DNA from: Chaunax sp. Z400
Lineage: Eukaryota; Chordata; Actinopteri; Lophiiformes; Chaunacidae
Assembly: GCA_037577475.1 (NCBI GenBank)
Contig: CM075193.1
Location: 5,902,685-5,966,684 of the forward strand
Length of the DNA: 64,000 nucleotides
Direction of reading: 5' to 3'
Part shown: one piece after another, positions 25,901 through 40,900 of the stretch
How positions within the stretch are numbered: the first letter of the stretch is position 1
Layout: each line of letters begins with the position of its first letter
Made by a program: the position numbers and the translations under genes
The notes under the pieces: model-generated
What the model saw: the letters and a program-made list of their open reading frames with translations, nothing else
Told to the model about the DNA's origin: nothing
The model's database searches: none

Positions 25901-28900
25901 GGTTTCAACCACATGGTAGCTGAGGTACTGCTGACCCTGTAGTAACTTTAAACACGCATATTAATGTTCTCTAAACCATTTTAGAAAGCTCTGGTCTCGT
26001 CAGCAAGTCATAACTAATACATGTTGTGTGTGTAAAGTGTTTCCTAACTGGCAACCTTGCATCAGTTCTGTTTTGGCTTTCAATCAGGCAATAAAAACTC
26101 CCTCTGCTTTGCCAGAAATCCACTAATGTAGGGGTTAGAGCTGTAAAAAAAGAAAAGAAAGAGGGGCAGGGAGGAAGGCAGGGCGGGGGTGAAACAGGAG
26201 AGGAGAAGGGCTTCCACTCCTATTGTCACACAGGCAGGAACAGCCATGGGGGCAACAGTTTCACTTTAATCACCAGTCCCTGGTCTTCCTATTGCTTTTC
26301 CGACCACACAATGGATAGTCCACAGTTCAGCTGCCCACACAGGAACACGGCACGTACCTCACACTCTGTGACACTAACACAGGATGTGCATATGTTGAAT
26401 ATAGAAATGTGCACACTTGATCAAAAAGCAAAGGTCATTTTCTGGTCAACTAATGTATTTCCACTGCAGTGCAGTGTAAACTAGAGTCTAGTTTACACTC
26501 CGTCCAGTTACTAGACGTCATCCAGTGACATGCTGTAGACTGTAATGCAGTCCGGGAGAAATACTATGTGATGACACCATGAATGTAATAAATTCATTAT
26601 TTACAGGAATTTATTATAAACTTTACCGTAGAAAGTGAAAGAAAAGTGTGGGAACTAAAATATGAAAATGAAACAGACACACTAGAACCTGCTCAGCCTT
26701 TTGTCACAGTTGTCCAGAGCTGCATTGATAAGGAGACCTCCACCGAGTAACGTAAGCTGCTATTTTTTATTATACACCCTTCCAAAGGGGAGATATAGGG
26801 TTACTCTCGTCCGTAACAGGTCTGATAGGGAGCATGATCTATTCACATACTCTCAAAAACCGATGGACACAATTCACTGAACTTTCACACATGCTTCATG
26901 GGGGCCCTAAAGGTGTGCATCTCATAATTGATTTCCTCATGTTGCTCATTTAACATTTTTTAGGCACGTTTGAACTTGTGCGATTTTTATGTGCGATCTG
27001 TTATTATTTTGCTATGATAGATTATTATTATTTTTGTTTTTTCCTTGGACTCAGAATTTCTAGTTTACCCTCAAAGTGGCATACCATCATCCTTGTCAAA
27101 GCATATCAGTAATTTTTAAATTATTGATTATTTTACTGATATTTTTTCATTATTGGCATTATTATTATTATTATTAGTGTTGTAGTTTAGTGAGGGCGGC
27201 TGTTGCTCAGAAGGAAGAGCAGTCACTTATTGGAAGGTTGGTGGTTCAAGGCCCGGCCCTTGCAGTCTGCATGTTAAAGTAATTCTGTGAATGTTGGTCT
27301 TGCATGGTAGCCCCTGTGGGTGAATGGTTGCTTGTGTAAAGTGTTTTGAGATGTTAGTCAGTACTATTTTAGTAATAGTATTACAGTAACATTCTTAAAT
27401 TATAATTAAATACATGATACTATAGATTTAAATACAGTTAACATATTGTAAATATACATTAATTTACTGACAGAACTTTGACCAGTATTGTGTGGAAATT
27501 TAAGAATATAGTAACGACCTGTATATTTATTTCTACTAATAAATTGTCATTCTAAAATACAATAAGAAAGTGTAAAAATGCAGTACTTTTGCCATTTGCC
27601 AGTGAAAAGCTTTACAATGCAGAGGACAATTGATTCTGGATTTTCAAAGGTTGACATAGTTACACCAGTTTGTAGCAGGAATTTTTTTTTTATAGCAGAT
27701 TAATCAGCATTATCTCCCTGTACCAACCGTACCCTGCAAAAAATAGTCAGAAATGAATAATTTTCAACTGTATTAGAAAATGCTTAACAGCAACTGAATG
27801 TCTAATTGTAGCAACAAAAAAAATACCTAAAACAAATCTGGAAGTGAACATCCAACTAAACAAACAAACTAGATAAATATGGAAATGATTAGTAAAATAA
27901 TGTACTTTAGGCGGGAGAAACTTTTAATTTTTGAGTGACTATTTTCTCTTAAAGTCAGTTAATCATCCTAAAGGTGCCAATTAATCAGCATGAAATCTGG
28001 TGTCTACATTTAGACCAAAACCGTTAATGAGTCTCTTCATTTATATTCTGGCTGAACCAGGAGACTCTCATGTTTCGATTACTGCCCCCTCAGGAAAGTA
28101 GTGGTAGTGCATAAAAACCAGTTCATGGTCAACTCTCTAGTGAATCACACAATGCTGCTGCTCCATTACCCCCCATTGGGTTTAAACTTAAAGTGTTTTG
28201 CGGTCCAATCTGTGATGTAGCAGCATGTGTTCTGTCTTTGACAGCATATGGAGAACACCTGCAGTGACATCATGACAGATCAGAGTAGATGTGCTCGAAA
28301 TTGTCAGACCATAAAGAGTCATACAGCAGCAGCTGTAGCTCTTCAAAATCAGTTTTAAGTATCAGGGAGCCAGAGATGTAGAGGATTGGCCACAGTGTTC
28401 TCTAGAAGGAAGTCCATCCCTCAAATCCTAGCACCGTCCAGTCACTGTGCACACTGATGCATGCATGCGTGTGTTTGGAGGTGACTGCTAATCGCTGATC
28501 CATGGTGCCACTGCAATAATACACACTTACGTTTGCAGCCTTGAGCATTCTGGGATGCTAAACTCTTGTTTCTCTTGTTTCAGACAAAAGAGGGTGAGGA
28601 TCTATTTAAAGAGAGAAAGCCAGAGGGGGTCTGAGCGGTTCTGTTGTCAAACATGCTGGATATAGAAGGTTCATTCATTACGTGTGTTGATGCTGCACAA
28701 TCGCTGTGTAGTGTGTTGGCATTGTATGGAGGGTGGTACTGTATAGCAGGATTTACAGAGTGACTTCAAACTGCTTGGTCCGTGGATGTTAGCTTTATAG
28801 TATTGCTATGAAATAATCATTCAGACAGAGTTTGTCTATTTGTGCCTTCCACTGCAGCACCACTGTACGTAAGTCAGAGCAGGATGTGGTTGAAAGCAGT

Positions 28901-31900
28901 GTGTGAGCAGGAGAACAGACATTGTAGTATGTGAAGAAACATCTCAGTGCTGTCTAGGTCTATTTGGTTTCCTGGATGTACTTAAAAGGTATGTGTTGAG
29001 CCTAATGTGAAAGAAGATACTCAGCAATACTCATTCTATAATGCAGATACTGGCCAAAACAGAATTCCAGTCAGATTTCTACACTGTACTTAGTTTGATG
29101 GCAAAAGAGATGTCACATGAGGACATGTATATATTGGCTTGTCTCCCCCTTCTGTAGCTGTCCGAGAGGAAGAGGCAATTAAACTCCCACTGGAGGTAAG
29201 TATATTTATCTTAGCCAGCAGACTATCTCTAACCACAGTACAAATTTACAGAACAGGAAACAAACTGTGCAAACCAAAAACCAGGAAGCATGTCGTGTGC
29301 AGAAATAGGACATGGAAAAACTGTCGGACTTTAAGTGCATGTTGAGATTCATAGTTGCTATAATTAGTTTTTGCATTGTGGCTATTTGTGTTATGACCAG
29401 ATTGTACCAGGCAGGAACTACATCCCACTCAGATTTAGCTATCTGAATATATTATTGTTACATATCAGGCATATACCTTTTGTTTTACTCTCCTATATCC
29501 AAACAAATGAAACAAGGCTGGAATTTGCTCAATGGAGTGAAGCCTGCAGGCTTTCAGGCATGACATGCCTCATTCTCCTCAAACGTCATGAACACACCCT
29601 CCCAATTCCCAATCAGCACTTTCAGTTGAAAGTTTTCTCATCACTCCCCAATATATTCATATATTATCATATCTGCGGGGAGTGATGAGTTCGGAGCCAA
29701 GACGTCAGACGCATTTGAAACTTGTGAGTTGTCTGACTGAACTAAAGTTGATAAAAATAACTATGCGTTTCCTACATTCATCCATTCTTATCTTTTCTCT
29801 CTAGCCAAAGGCGAGATGTCCCATACACACTCCACATTGAGCATTTCAGCCCCACACCTGTACTATACCTGTCCCGAGGGCGCGACTGCCAAACTGGTGT
29901 GTAACCAGAGAGGTGTCACCTGGCATCCCACCGATGTCTTGAAGCATGGCTGGCTTTTTACGCCCCAGAGTGACCAGCACTGTACAGGACAGATGGGCCC
30001 GCGCCATATAACCATTGGCAGTCACTCCCATGACAGGCACAGCTTGCCACCAGGGTTGCAAGTCGGAGTTGCGGAGCAGAACTTCTGGTTGATTCTGCAG
30101 AATGTGACCCATGCAGACCAGGGTCGCTACTGCTGTCTGGCCCTTGACTACCAGGTGGAACATAACCATGGTTCCCTCAAGCAGAAACCGCACAGTCACG
30201 TTATTCTCCATGTTACACCACGTAAGGCCATCAGATGTATGGGTGTGATTTTGTTTTATGTTATTTTATGGGTAAAGATGCTAACTTAAGTGTCAGTGTC
30301 TTTTGCAAAGAAGCTAAGCAGCACAATGAGGTTATGTTCCCAGATTCTAAATAATGTTGTCTATGAGTGGTGCATGAGTTTAAATGTCTTATGATGAGAT
30401 GAATGGCACCTTTTACATTTAAAGAACAGAGACCAATGCTACACTGTAATGTATTCTCTGTATTTGTTCTCTCTTTCCAGGGAGAAATGGATCTCAAGTT
30501 TGCACTGTGTCGGATCCAACGCCACCAGACGGTAATGTCGCCGTATTTAAGGCCTCATAGCCAATGGATGACTGGCCAGTTTTTTTTCTGTTTATTTAAA
30601 CCACTGTCTCTCTGTTGCCTCCTCAGGCTCTGTGCCCGTGGCTTTGGCCGTAGCAGCCTGCATCTTGGCTCTTCTTTCTCTGCCCCTTATTCTGGTGCTC
30701 GTGTACAAACAGAGGCAGAATACCCGGTCAAGCAGACGTATGTATTACTTATATGCGCAAATGTGCTCACACACACTCATTTCCACGTCCATGTTATGCG
30801 TCAAATATAAATCTCTCACACACTGGGTTCCCCATAGTGTTAAGTCCAACCCATATTTCCTGTCAGTGAGGTGGATTAACTGTATTTCACACAGTAGGAA
30901 GCACATTCACACCCCATCTGTAGTGTTATGCTTTGTTTGGGTTCGTTCACAATGGCCCATTTCCTGTTTCCTTTCTGCCAGGTGCACAGGAGCTGGTGAG
31001 GATGGACAGGTAAGCTTTCCCACAGTCTGTCAGGCAGCTGGTTACATACACCAACATCAAAACACACACAGCTGTTCTGTGGAATAAATATGGATATTCT
31101 CTACACAATATGCTTTCCTCCAAACAACACGATTAGATCTAAAGATGTGGATGATCTGCATGCATTTTTGAAGTAATATCTTAACTCATTTGGAGATATA
31201 AATTAATAACTTCAATTACTGTAAAACAAAATGAACTCCACTCAGAACACAATAGCTGTGTTTACTTGCCTTTACGCTGTACTAGTGCAGTACCTGTTCT
31301 AAACATGCCTCTTCTGTTTGCTTGGCCTGGGGTATTGTTGGCAGCTTCCTTGAGAAACAGGAATTATAGTTAGATAAATGACTACTACTATTAGAAACAC
31401 GTTCTGCAAGGACTTATGGTGCTGTGCAGTCTTTCTGCCATCTTGAAAAAGCGTGTCTTCACTTCAAGTGCTTGCACAGACCAGCTGTACTGCTTTGATA
31501 AGTCATGTTCAGTTCGCGTACAACTCAACAGCGACCATAAAAGCTGATATATTTCACTATTTCCCCAGTTTAGCGGTCATCTTCTTTGCTTGTTCTTCAC
31601 ATAACGGTCTTCCTGTTGCTAACGCACATATAAAAGCTCTGGGGTAGGTCCCACACCTAAAAACGTTACTTCGACGTCACACCCGTTCCGACATGCCAGC
31701 GTACTCCGTTCATACAGACGTCTGTTTCGGTGCTGTTACTACCTCCGCAGGCGTCACAGAGGTGGAACTTACACCCCATTATGCCTTCATTGTGTTAAAA
31801 CGGACTATTGGTTTGGAATAAAGGCGCAACAGGCCAATGAAAACACTGTCTGAATGGGGCTGTACACTCATACTGTACATACAGACAGAGGTCCCTCACA

Positions 31901-34900
31901 TTAGAGTAAGATGCTATGCTGCGAGCCGCTGGGATGGGTTTTGTGGGAAATCTATCAGACTACATTATGGTTCAAAGAGAGACACTTAAGACTCACAACA
32001 CCATCATTGATTCATGTGAATCTCCAGAGCCTAATGAAGGCCACTTTGGTGTTGTATTAAATGTTCATAAAACTCATGGAGCCCTGATTACTTCTAGACG
32101 ACATAAGTAACAGACATAAAGCTTCTCAATGTCTCGAGCAACAGATGTGTCTTGAAACAGTTTATAGGGCCATAATGTTAATATCTTACTTATCTGGATT
32201 CTTGCCTCTCTTGTGTATGTGTGTGTGTGTGTTCAGTGAGACTCATGGCCACGAGAACCCCATGTTTCTTGGAGGATCACCACAGATTAAGACCCGCACC
32301 GTGTCTCAGATCATGACCAGGCAGTCCTCAGAGACAGGACGCCACCTGTTGTCTGAGCCGGGAACCCCCCTTTCTCCTCCTGCACACGGGGATGTGTTCT
32401 TCCCAATAGAAGGTAGGACGCACACACACACACATGCACACACACAAAACAACAGGAACTACAGCGCAAACAATATTCAGGCCAAGACAGACAAATTGAT
32501 ACAAGGGCCATACAGAAGGATAGGACAGGCTACAATAACCATCTACTGATTACAGATGCTTATCATCACTCAGCACAGGCTGGGACACACTATCATCTAG
32601 CCTTTTCTTCATTTTGCTCAGCGTTTGCTCTTTATCCTCTCTCTCAGACTTTTAGTTTAGGATTGAGTGTCCACTATATCTGTTGTTAGGCCATGCCTTA
32701 TATTTTAAATGCACACATCTGACTCTTTTCTCAACGACATTTGATACACAAATTATGTAAAAAAAGTACTGGAATGCATGATACGGAGCTTCTGCCACTA
32801 GGGGTCTCTCTCAAAAGAAAGCAAAAGGGGATTCTGGGAGGTGTCTTTGCCAATATAAATCATTCTTATGCGACTTTCACACAAATGTTCACAGACAAAA
32901 TAACTTTTAAAGTTTTATTACATTTAGCCACATTCGCCAACTTCCTTCCTCACTGAAGGTAAAGCAACAGGTGATAAATGAAAAGCACCGTTATCTCGAA
33001 TAAAGAACATTGTTGTAAACATTTGGGATCATGTAAATACACAACTCAACAAAATATATAACAAAGTCTAGTTGGTTGACATATTAAATACTGCATATTA
33101 TATCTTTACATAGTGGCATGTTCCAGTGATGCTTAAGTTCTGGGAACATGTATTTCAAAATGTGCAGTTCAGTTTGGTACAAGTCTGATGAAATCAAAGA
33201 AGAACCTAGACCTTTTGTACTTCTGCCAACACTTCCTGCATTTGGTGGAAGTGTTTGCAGAAAGATGCTCTTATTCTTGTGCAAAATTGCGGCTCGCGCT
33301 CGAAACAACTGGGTTGGATTCGATGTGAAAAAAAATTCAGTGCAGGAAGTTTAATTTCTGTCCCCTATGCAGCTGAAACCAGCTCCTTATGCTGCAATCA
33401 CCCGAACGCGTCTCTTGCCACGCTTGCAAGTCATTCTCCACCTGTCAACGCTCTCATTTAACACGAATGGCAGCTTCAGGTGCTCTCTCCGACTCGACTA
33501 GAAATAATACTGGAGCATTAGTTACGGTGGAGGGGTTCACTCCTGGGTGTTTTTCTAACAGTTCCCCAGGCACCCGCTCAGACATTCCAGGCATACTGAC
33601 GTAGATTGGCCTGTTTCCTGGTAGCACAGTCTATGATGGTACAAAGGACAGAAGCAGATTATGGAAAATCCATCCCAAACTATCACATGGGTTATTCCTA
33701 TGACCTTGAGCAGTTTAGCGCGAAGAAATGGGCAAGTCTCAAAAACATGTATTGGAGCTTGAGTACGGAAAACAAACTGTATGTGAGAAGTGACGAGCAA
33801 ACATAAGGTAGAACTGGGCCACCACTGCAGACTGAGTTCTAATTTGTCTGCCTTATGATCCCGAATAGAAATCTTGCAATCTCTGCTTGCAGATGGAAAC
33901 TCCCTATGCTCTTACATTATCGCTATGTTTCTGCTCTAAATAGAGAGAGCCACAAATATTGATAAAAACCCAATCTAGTGGATCCTCCTTCCAGAACTCA
34001 TTTCCTTCTATGGTCTGCAAGCGATGGGAAGAATACACAACCTGCTTTGAGTTTTTGTCTTACATGGATAAAAGCCACACTTCTTCTTCTTCATCTTTTC
34101 AGGCCGGCTGACCTTCAGCTGAGTGGAATTTAACTAGCAGCAGTTCCCTCTTAATGAGAGCGTGTTGTAACTTAGGCTCTTTGTTCTGCTTTTTAAATAT
34201 GTTGCAGCAAAAGACATCTCAGATCGAGAAATCGGTCTCTGTGGAGGTAGTAGGTTTGGAAACAGCTGTCTGTTATTTGACAAGATCTGCCTGCGTTTGT
34301 GCAGGAAGAACAATATTAAATGTGCAAAGTCCCTCCTCTGTGTTTCCTGCTTACCTGCCATCATTTCTGTGTTCTCACTGACCCGCACTGTTCTCTATTC
34401 CAGACACCATCGCCGAGTCTCCAGATTTCCTGCAGGTGTGAAGTGTTCTGCTGATTCGGAGACAGTCCTGCAACTCTCTTCCTCTTCTCTCTGTCTCCAT
34501 GGTGATATAGCCTCACAATAACCTCTGCTGGGATTGTCGTCTGTACAATGTCTGGACTGCAGGAGGGAATGGACTCCATTTTTTATTCATAAACCATCTT
34601 CACCTGCAACAACAGCTGCAGGCCAAAAGCAAACTTTTGCTTGTGAGCATTTTTGTTGTGGTGGGGGTGTTTGGTTTGAACCAACAGGTGTCCAATAATG
34701 CTTGAGAGGAGTGCTGAGGGTGGGGTGGGGTGGGCGGGTCTTGCCATGTGCAGGGGTATCAATTTAAAAGTGATGCAACAATTTCCATGTCTCTAAGGCT
34801 GCTGTCACACCTAACTTGTTTGGTGCCACTTCAATCAAACTAGAACCAGGAAGCCAGTGTTTAAACTAGGGTTGGGTGAATACTTGGTGAAGTTAGTATC

Positions 34901-37900
34901 CGGCACAGATAATATAGTTTTTATGAGTATCATCTGAGTGAAATGTGTCAATGTCAGTGATGGAAAAAGTTTATAAAGAAACATGCTCTTTACTCTTGTG
35001 ATCGAAAGGAAGCTCAAAATTCTGAAGCTGTTCTGTAGTTTTCTAACAATAAATAAATAAATAAATGAATGATGAACTCATATCAGGCTTAAATTAGCAT
35101 CTTACAGTTAGTCCTGCCTTGTTCTTTTTTAAAGACCCACTTGAACCCCTCCCTTTAAAAAATAATATACAGCTAATGTAGTTGAATAGATATGTATACA
35201 GGTAATAATATACTCACTCATCCCTAGTTTAAGTACGATAGTGGGTATTGTTTGCTCTCTATAATTTGGCAGTTTATGTCATAGCGGCCACAATGAAAGA
35301 AACAAGACCCCCTATTGGACAAGATGCTGTTAGTTGTTATTCAGAAGTGCTGAATATTATTTATCATTTGCCGTCACTTACTGCAGTGAACTTAATTTGA
35401 TTTTCCGTCTTTCGTTCATGAAGCGCTGCTGATTGTGGATGAAAATAACCAACAATGTGTATGATGTTATCCATCAGTCCATGTAACATTATACCGCCTT
35501 ACTTCAATTTTATTAAGTGGATGGAAACATAAGACGGACCTGAGCAAATATATGTTCTACAGGTGTGACTTAATGTTCTTCCTCAGTGTAATAAAGTCGT
35601 AGAATAGCTTTTTACCAAAGCAAGCTCAATATTCTTGTACAAGCTGACAGTAATTTGCTTTTATGGCGTCACACTGTTCTTCTGTATCACTTCCTTTTGG
35701 CTTCTCTCCTTCATACCTCAGTTACTGTCAGCTCTGTTGCTCTAACTACTCTTTTGTTCCTGTATTTCAGGATCGCAGCACTTCACAGTGGCTGCAAAGG
35801 TGCCGATGTGCTGAAAAGGGCAGATAATAGTTGATAATAGTTGTTCATGAATAGAATTCATGCTCTGTGCACAGTATAATAATAAAGAATAAAGAGCTTA
35901 TTGATTTCTCTTGAATGTAGATTCTAAATGTTAAAGTTTAATCGCTGCCATCTCAATGCTGTTATTGTGATTTGTTCTTTTTGTTTGTTTGTTTTCACGT
36001 GCCTTGATTCATTGTTGGGTTGTGTATGTAACTTTGTACTTTTGTGTGTGCAATTCCATGTTAATAAGTAAATACTATTAGCATAGATGTGAAGGAAAGA
36101 CAACAAAACATTTCAACAACACTGAAATGTAAACCAAATCATATTATGGTATGTTGAATGAAAATGAGAGGTGACTGCAGTGATATTATTACTTAGCTTA
36201 CGTCTGTGTCTGATTGTGAGAAACCACAGGTGGTTTTCTCTTATTGAGGTAAAATGTATATAGTAAGTGTTTTTTAAAGGAAATCATCTCTAATGGAGTG
36301 TAGCAGGTGGATCAGACAGGGTATTGTGTAAATATGTTTGTGTCTAAGATTAAATACTTTTGATAAATAATCAAACCAAAAACGTATGTTTGAGTATTTG
36401 TGTTTTTAAGTGTGCCGTGTGTGTGTGTGTGTGTGAGTGAGTGTTTGCAAAAATTTGGCTATAGTTTCAAGAATAACATTATCTGGCTTTATTTTTGTGT
36501 GTGCATATTTGCATGCAATTTTGCATCTCTGTGTGTTTTTAAACTGTAAAAACCTTATAATAGACACACAGTAAAGAATTTTTGTTTTACATTCCATTAA
36601 AATTGTGCCGTTTCCAGCTTGTATAATAAAGTGAAGCTCTTAAAAATTCAAATCTATGTGCCTAGTCTTTGCAATCATTGGTCCTTTCAAGTGGCACGTC
36701 TCCATAACTATCACGACACAAGGACGTGCCACACTTGCTGCCTTGGGAGCCATTACAGACGGAACAAGGTTGTTCCACTTGTGTGCCTATGAGATGGTGC
36801 ACACCAGAGTGAGACTGGCATTAAGGAGAGAAAGTGATAAACAAGAGCGAGAGAGAGAGAGAGAGAGAGAGCTAGATGAGAGGAGGGGATACTTGGTGTC
36901 CGTTTCTTTTCACCAGTGCTTTTTACGCAGTCCTACATTAAGTATTTAAATCTTGTTTTAGCAGAAGTAGAATTACTACACATCTGCACCACCTACATCT
37001 CACTGCATTGACTTAAGTAAAAAATAAAACACACTGACTGATTTGCATTGACTAACTCATTCTCTCTGTGCACAAAAACACATTTTGAAAAGCCTTTGAA
37101 ATGTTACAAACATGTCTAAACAGGAAAAGCAACTACACTACATCTTCCTCTTTTTTGGAAATGTAACTTGTGGTTTTCCTGTTTACGAAGGCACTTCCTG
37201 TCCCTTCACGGCGGCTCATACAGAACCTCAACCAGCCACTGTGCAGGCTACGTGAAGCAGAAGATCTTTAGTATGTTTCAGGTCTGATTTGTACCTTATC
37301 TTAATGGAAGTAAGGGGCAGTAAACAGATTTCCAGGAGTATCACATCCACAAGGTGGGATTGTGTGCAGTACAATTGCTGACCAATGGAGGGCTCTGTAT
37401 TATGATGTGATCCTGAATCCCCCAAATGACCCCTGTACCACGTTCAAATATCACAGATCAGATTCACATCCCCATCTGCTGCATCATACTGCATGAGGAA
37501 GGATGTTTGGACACACCTTATGAAGCATTAGCAATAATCTCTCTCCATTTAACAACGATTCTCTCATCAGAGGAAAACAGCAGATGACTCATCAAAAGTT
37601 TTTAGGAATAAACATCTAAAATCAACATCTTGGACTGGATGTTTTTCAGTGTTAATCTGACATGTAACCTAAAAAGTTCTACTTTTTTTTAAATTTTTTT
37701 TTACAGCTGCTGTTTCTTGTAGCTTACCGACAGCGGCGGTGTGCCGTCATCTTCCACGGTGACAGTGAGTCGGTATTCCTGCTGCCGCTCTCGGTCCGGG
37801 GGCGCCGGCCGTGTCACCATCTCTCCAGTCACACGGTCCATGCGGAAGGTTAGGTCCTGGTTCCCGGCAGTGATGTAATAAAACAACATGGCGTTGGGGC

Positions 37901-40900
37901 CGATGTCTTGGTCGGTAGCAATCACACGAAGGACTGATGTACCGCCTCCAACATTCTACAATTTACATGATGAAAGAGGCCCCATTATTGATTGCCTATG
38001 GCAGAATAATCACAAACCTGTCTCTGAATATAAAAAAAATTTATTTTGCACATTGAAAATGACAATTATTCCAGTTCTTATGACATTGTTCAGTCTCAGT
38101 TCAAGAGGGAGACTCAAAAACAACTGCAGAACTGTGCAAATCAAAGGTAAATCACAATGAACATCATGCTCCACATGTGCGAGTGTGTTCCTACCTCACT
38201 GATGCTGACGTTGTAGCCCCTCTGGCTTTCCATAACAGGTGGATTATCATTGACGTCCAGGATGTTGATGGTGAGGGAATGGTCTGTGTGTCTGGGAGGC
38301 GAGCCATTGTCAATAGCACGCACCTGGAAGCACATACACAGGCACTGTTGTGACGTACGTCTGGCCGTGGCAGAAAATCACAATTGGTGACAAAGACATG
38401 CAAGGAACAGTTCACCCAAAAAAGAAAATTCAGACGTTATTTAGTCACACCCATGTCAAGATTTCAGCCTATAAAAGGGTTTAAATGACATCTTTTCAAT
38501 TCATTTTGTGATATCAGAGCCTCTGGAGACGTGGAGTTAAGCCATACAAGATGTTTGGAGACATTTTGTGTTTGTCTTTGGTTGTTTTATCAAATATCAA
38601 ATATCAAATGGACTGATATTTATTGTATCAACCCATTACATCGAAAACGTAATGAAAATTGGCAGAAAAAAATATTTTTTTCCCCTCATAAATGTTTAAC
38701 TTCGGGGCTTCTGCTCCATAGAGCTCCATTTATTTTGGACGACCTCGAGAACGCCCCCTACATACCAGGAAGTTCTGAGAGTGGCATATCTCTACACTTC
38801 TTGGAATATCTCTGGTATTTACAGGAATAATATTTTGATTGATCACACATTATTTGTATCATCCAGTACTGATAAACAAATGACTCTGGTGTAACACGTC
38901 TGAGGTTAGGAATGAAGTCAGGGTTGAGCTGTAAATACAAACTAAGTGCCAAAGAGTCATATGGTCGTACAGATATATGGTGAAAGATGTGTGTTGCTGT
39001 CTGACCTTCAGTAAGTAGCGGTCGACTGACTCTCTGTCTAGAGGAGTATTGACATAAACCTCCCCATAGGTGTGGTTCACCGTCTTGATCTTGAACACAT
39101 CCTCCATGTTGCCTGCCACCAGAGTGAAATTGACCTGAGAGAGATGAACGAGTCAAAATGAGAGAAGAAGAAAGGGAGGAGGGATGGACAGACAAAGAAT
39201 GAGAACACTACCCATCAGCTTGGGTTCAATCAGAAACTCTAATCCCTATATTGTATGAATAGTTCCATAGCTGTATTTGGCTGAAACAAACAACTGAGAC
39301 CCCAATGGAGCAACAGAACCCGACAAACTGCCAAGAAATGCCTCTGAATTTATGATCCAAAAAGAAAAGTAAGAAATTATAAGTCAGTGACAGGACCAGG
39401 CTCGGCTGGTGGAGATAAAAAACAATAGTACAATCAGAGTGAAACAACAAACTGTTAATAACAATGTGTATCAGTCTGCAGCATGTATAGCAGAGGGGAG
39501 AAAAATGCTGTGCTGCAAAATGTCACGAATCACTATGATGAGATGTTTATATGAAGCTCAGGCCAACTTCATTTGATTTATTGTACTGTAATCTACTGAA
39601 GTTAACATTTACAATACTCCTGTCATGTGAAAAGGGAAACAAACCGTCAAAAATAACATATAAATGTCACATTCACTGTTCTGATGCTTGGTGATAATGA
39701 TCGACTGATGTTCTAGTGCCACACATGAGATATTTAAACTGTAATTGAAACTTAAATCTTTCTTTTGAACTCTCACCAGTCCATTTAGTCCAGCATCTCT
39801 GTCCCTCCCGAGCACTACTGCCACTCTTTCCCCCATGGGTGTGTTTTCTGGAATGTCTACTGAAGTATCTGATGTGATGTCAAACTCTGGACTGTTGTCA
39901 TTCTCGTCCACAATGGTGATGGAAACCTGTCGATTGATCATTTAAAATGCGATACGGCAATCCATAACTCACCAGATTGATACACTGCTTACCTTTGAGA
40001 TGAATCAAATAATCAAAACCGAAAACACTATTAAGGTGAACACATTTTTATGTTGCTTTTAAAAACTGCACCATGTCTTACCTTCTGCACTTCCAATGAG
40101 AGATGCAATGAACAAAAGAGGAATGCCATTAAGTTTTCTACAACAGAACAGCCACAGCAAAAACTGTAATAAACAGCATGTTGTACACAAAAAGAAAGAG
40201 AAATGAAAACAGAGTGGAGCGTACCACAGTGGAGTCCTTTCTAGGTCCTCCATTATCAGCTACAACAGTCAGGGTGTACATGTCGCCCCTCTCTCTGTCC
40301 AGCAGTCCTGTCACTGTGATACGGCCCTGAAATAACACACATCAGCATATATCTCCGCCGCTATAGAAACTCCATGCACGATCAGCCTAATGTGATGTAC
40401 AGGGAGCAAGGACAGGGCTCGAGGAAGAATGACATGTCATAGAAGAATAACAGAAAAGAAAAAAAATCCCCATTTCTCATGTGGAATCAAATGACTTGAA
40501 AGAAAGCCAGCTCTTTGATCAGCTTACAGTCATATAGAAACAAGAGTGCTCGCTTAAATCACCGAGGAAGAGGAGTTATTGAATCACACGCTGCTTAATG
40601 AATGGAACATTTTTGGGGTGGGTGTAATCTTCTACAGAAAAAAGCAGCTTCTATATTGTGCTCATATCGTCAGTGACCTGTCCTCCACTGTTCCCCTGCT
40701 CACCGTGACGCCGTCTATCTTAAAGAGGGCCAGAGCCGCAGGCGATGTGTCGGGGTCGAAGCGGTAAGTCAGCTGGTTCAGGTTGTCGGCTGACTGGGCT
40801 TGCACCTGGACCACCTCTGTCCCCGTGGCGATGTTCTCGCGCAACGACGCCTCATAACCGGCGGAGAAGAAGGCCACGGCCTCATCCAGCTCGTTGAGTA

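Larger units (their letters stand above)
23197..29804 (+). other. vsir intron 1
   Basis: A 6.6-kb intron. It contains two perfect palindromes (24189-24212, 26474-26498), a TA run near 24000, a tRNA-type SINE at 27195-27365 and a well-spliced 38-nt pseudo-exon at 29158-29195. No other gene seen. Confidence 0.7.

Noticed and set aside
29139..29345. 68-codon open frame around the candidate pseudo-exon as a separate gene
   Set aside because: It has no family resemblance and runs through a consensus splice donor. It is reported only as a possible exon of vsir.
36656..36949. 97-codon open frame after vsir
   Set aside because: Contains a GA-repeat-derived Arg-Glu run and an inverted repeat. No similarity and no splice or promoter context.
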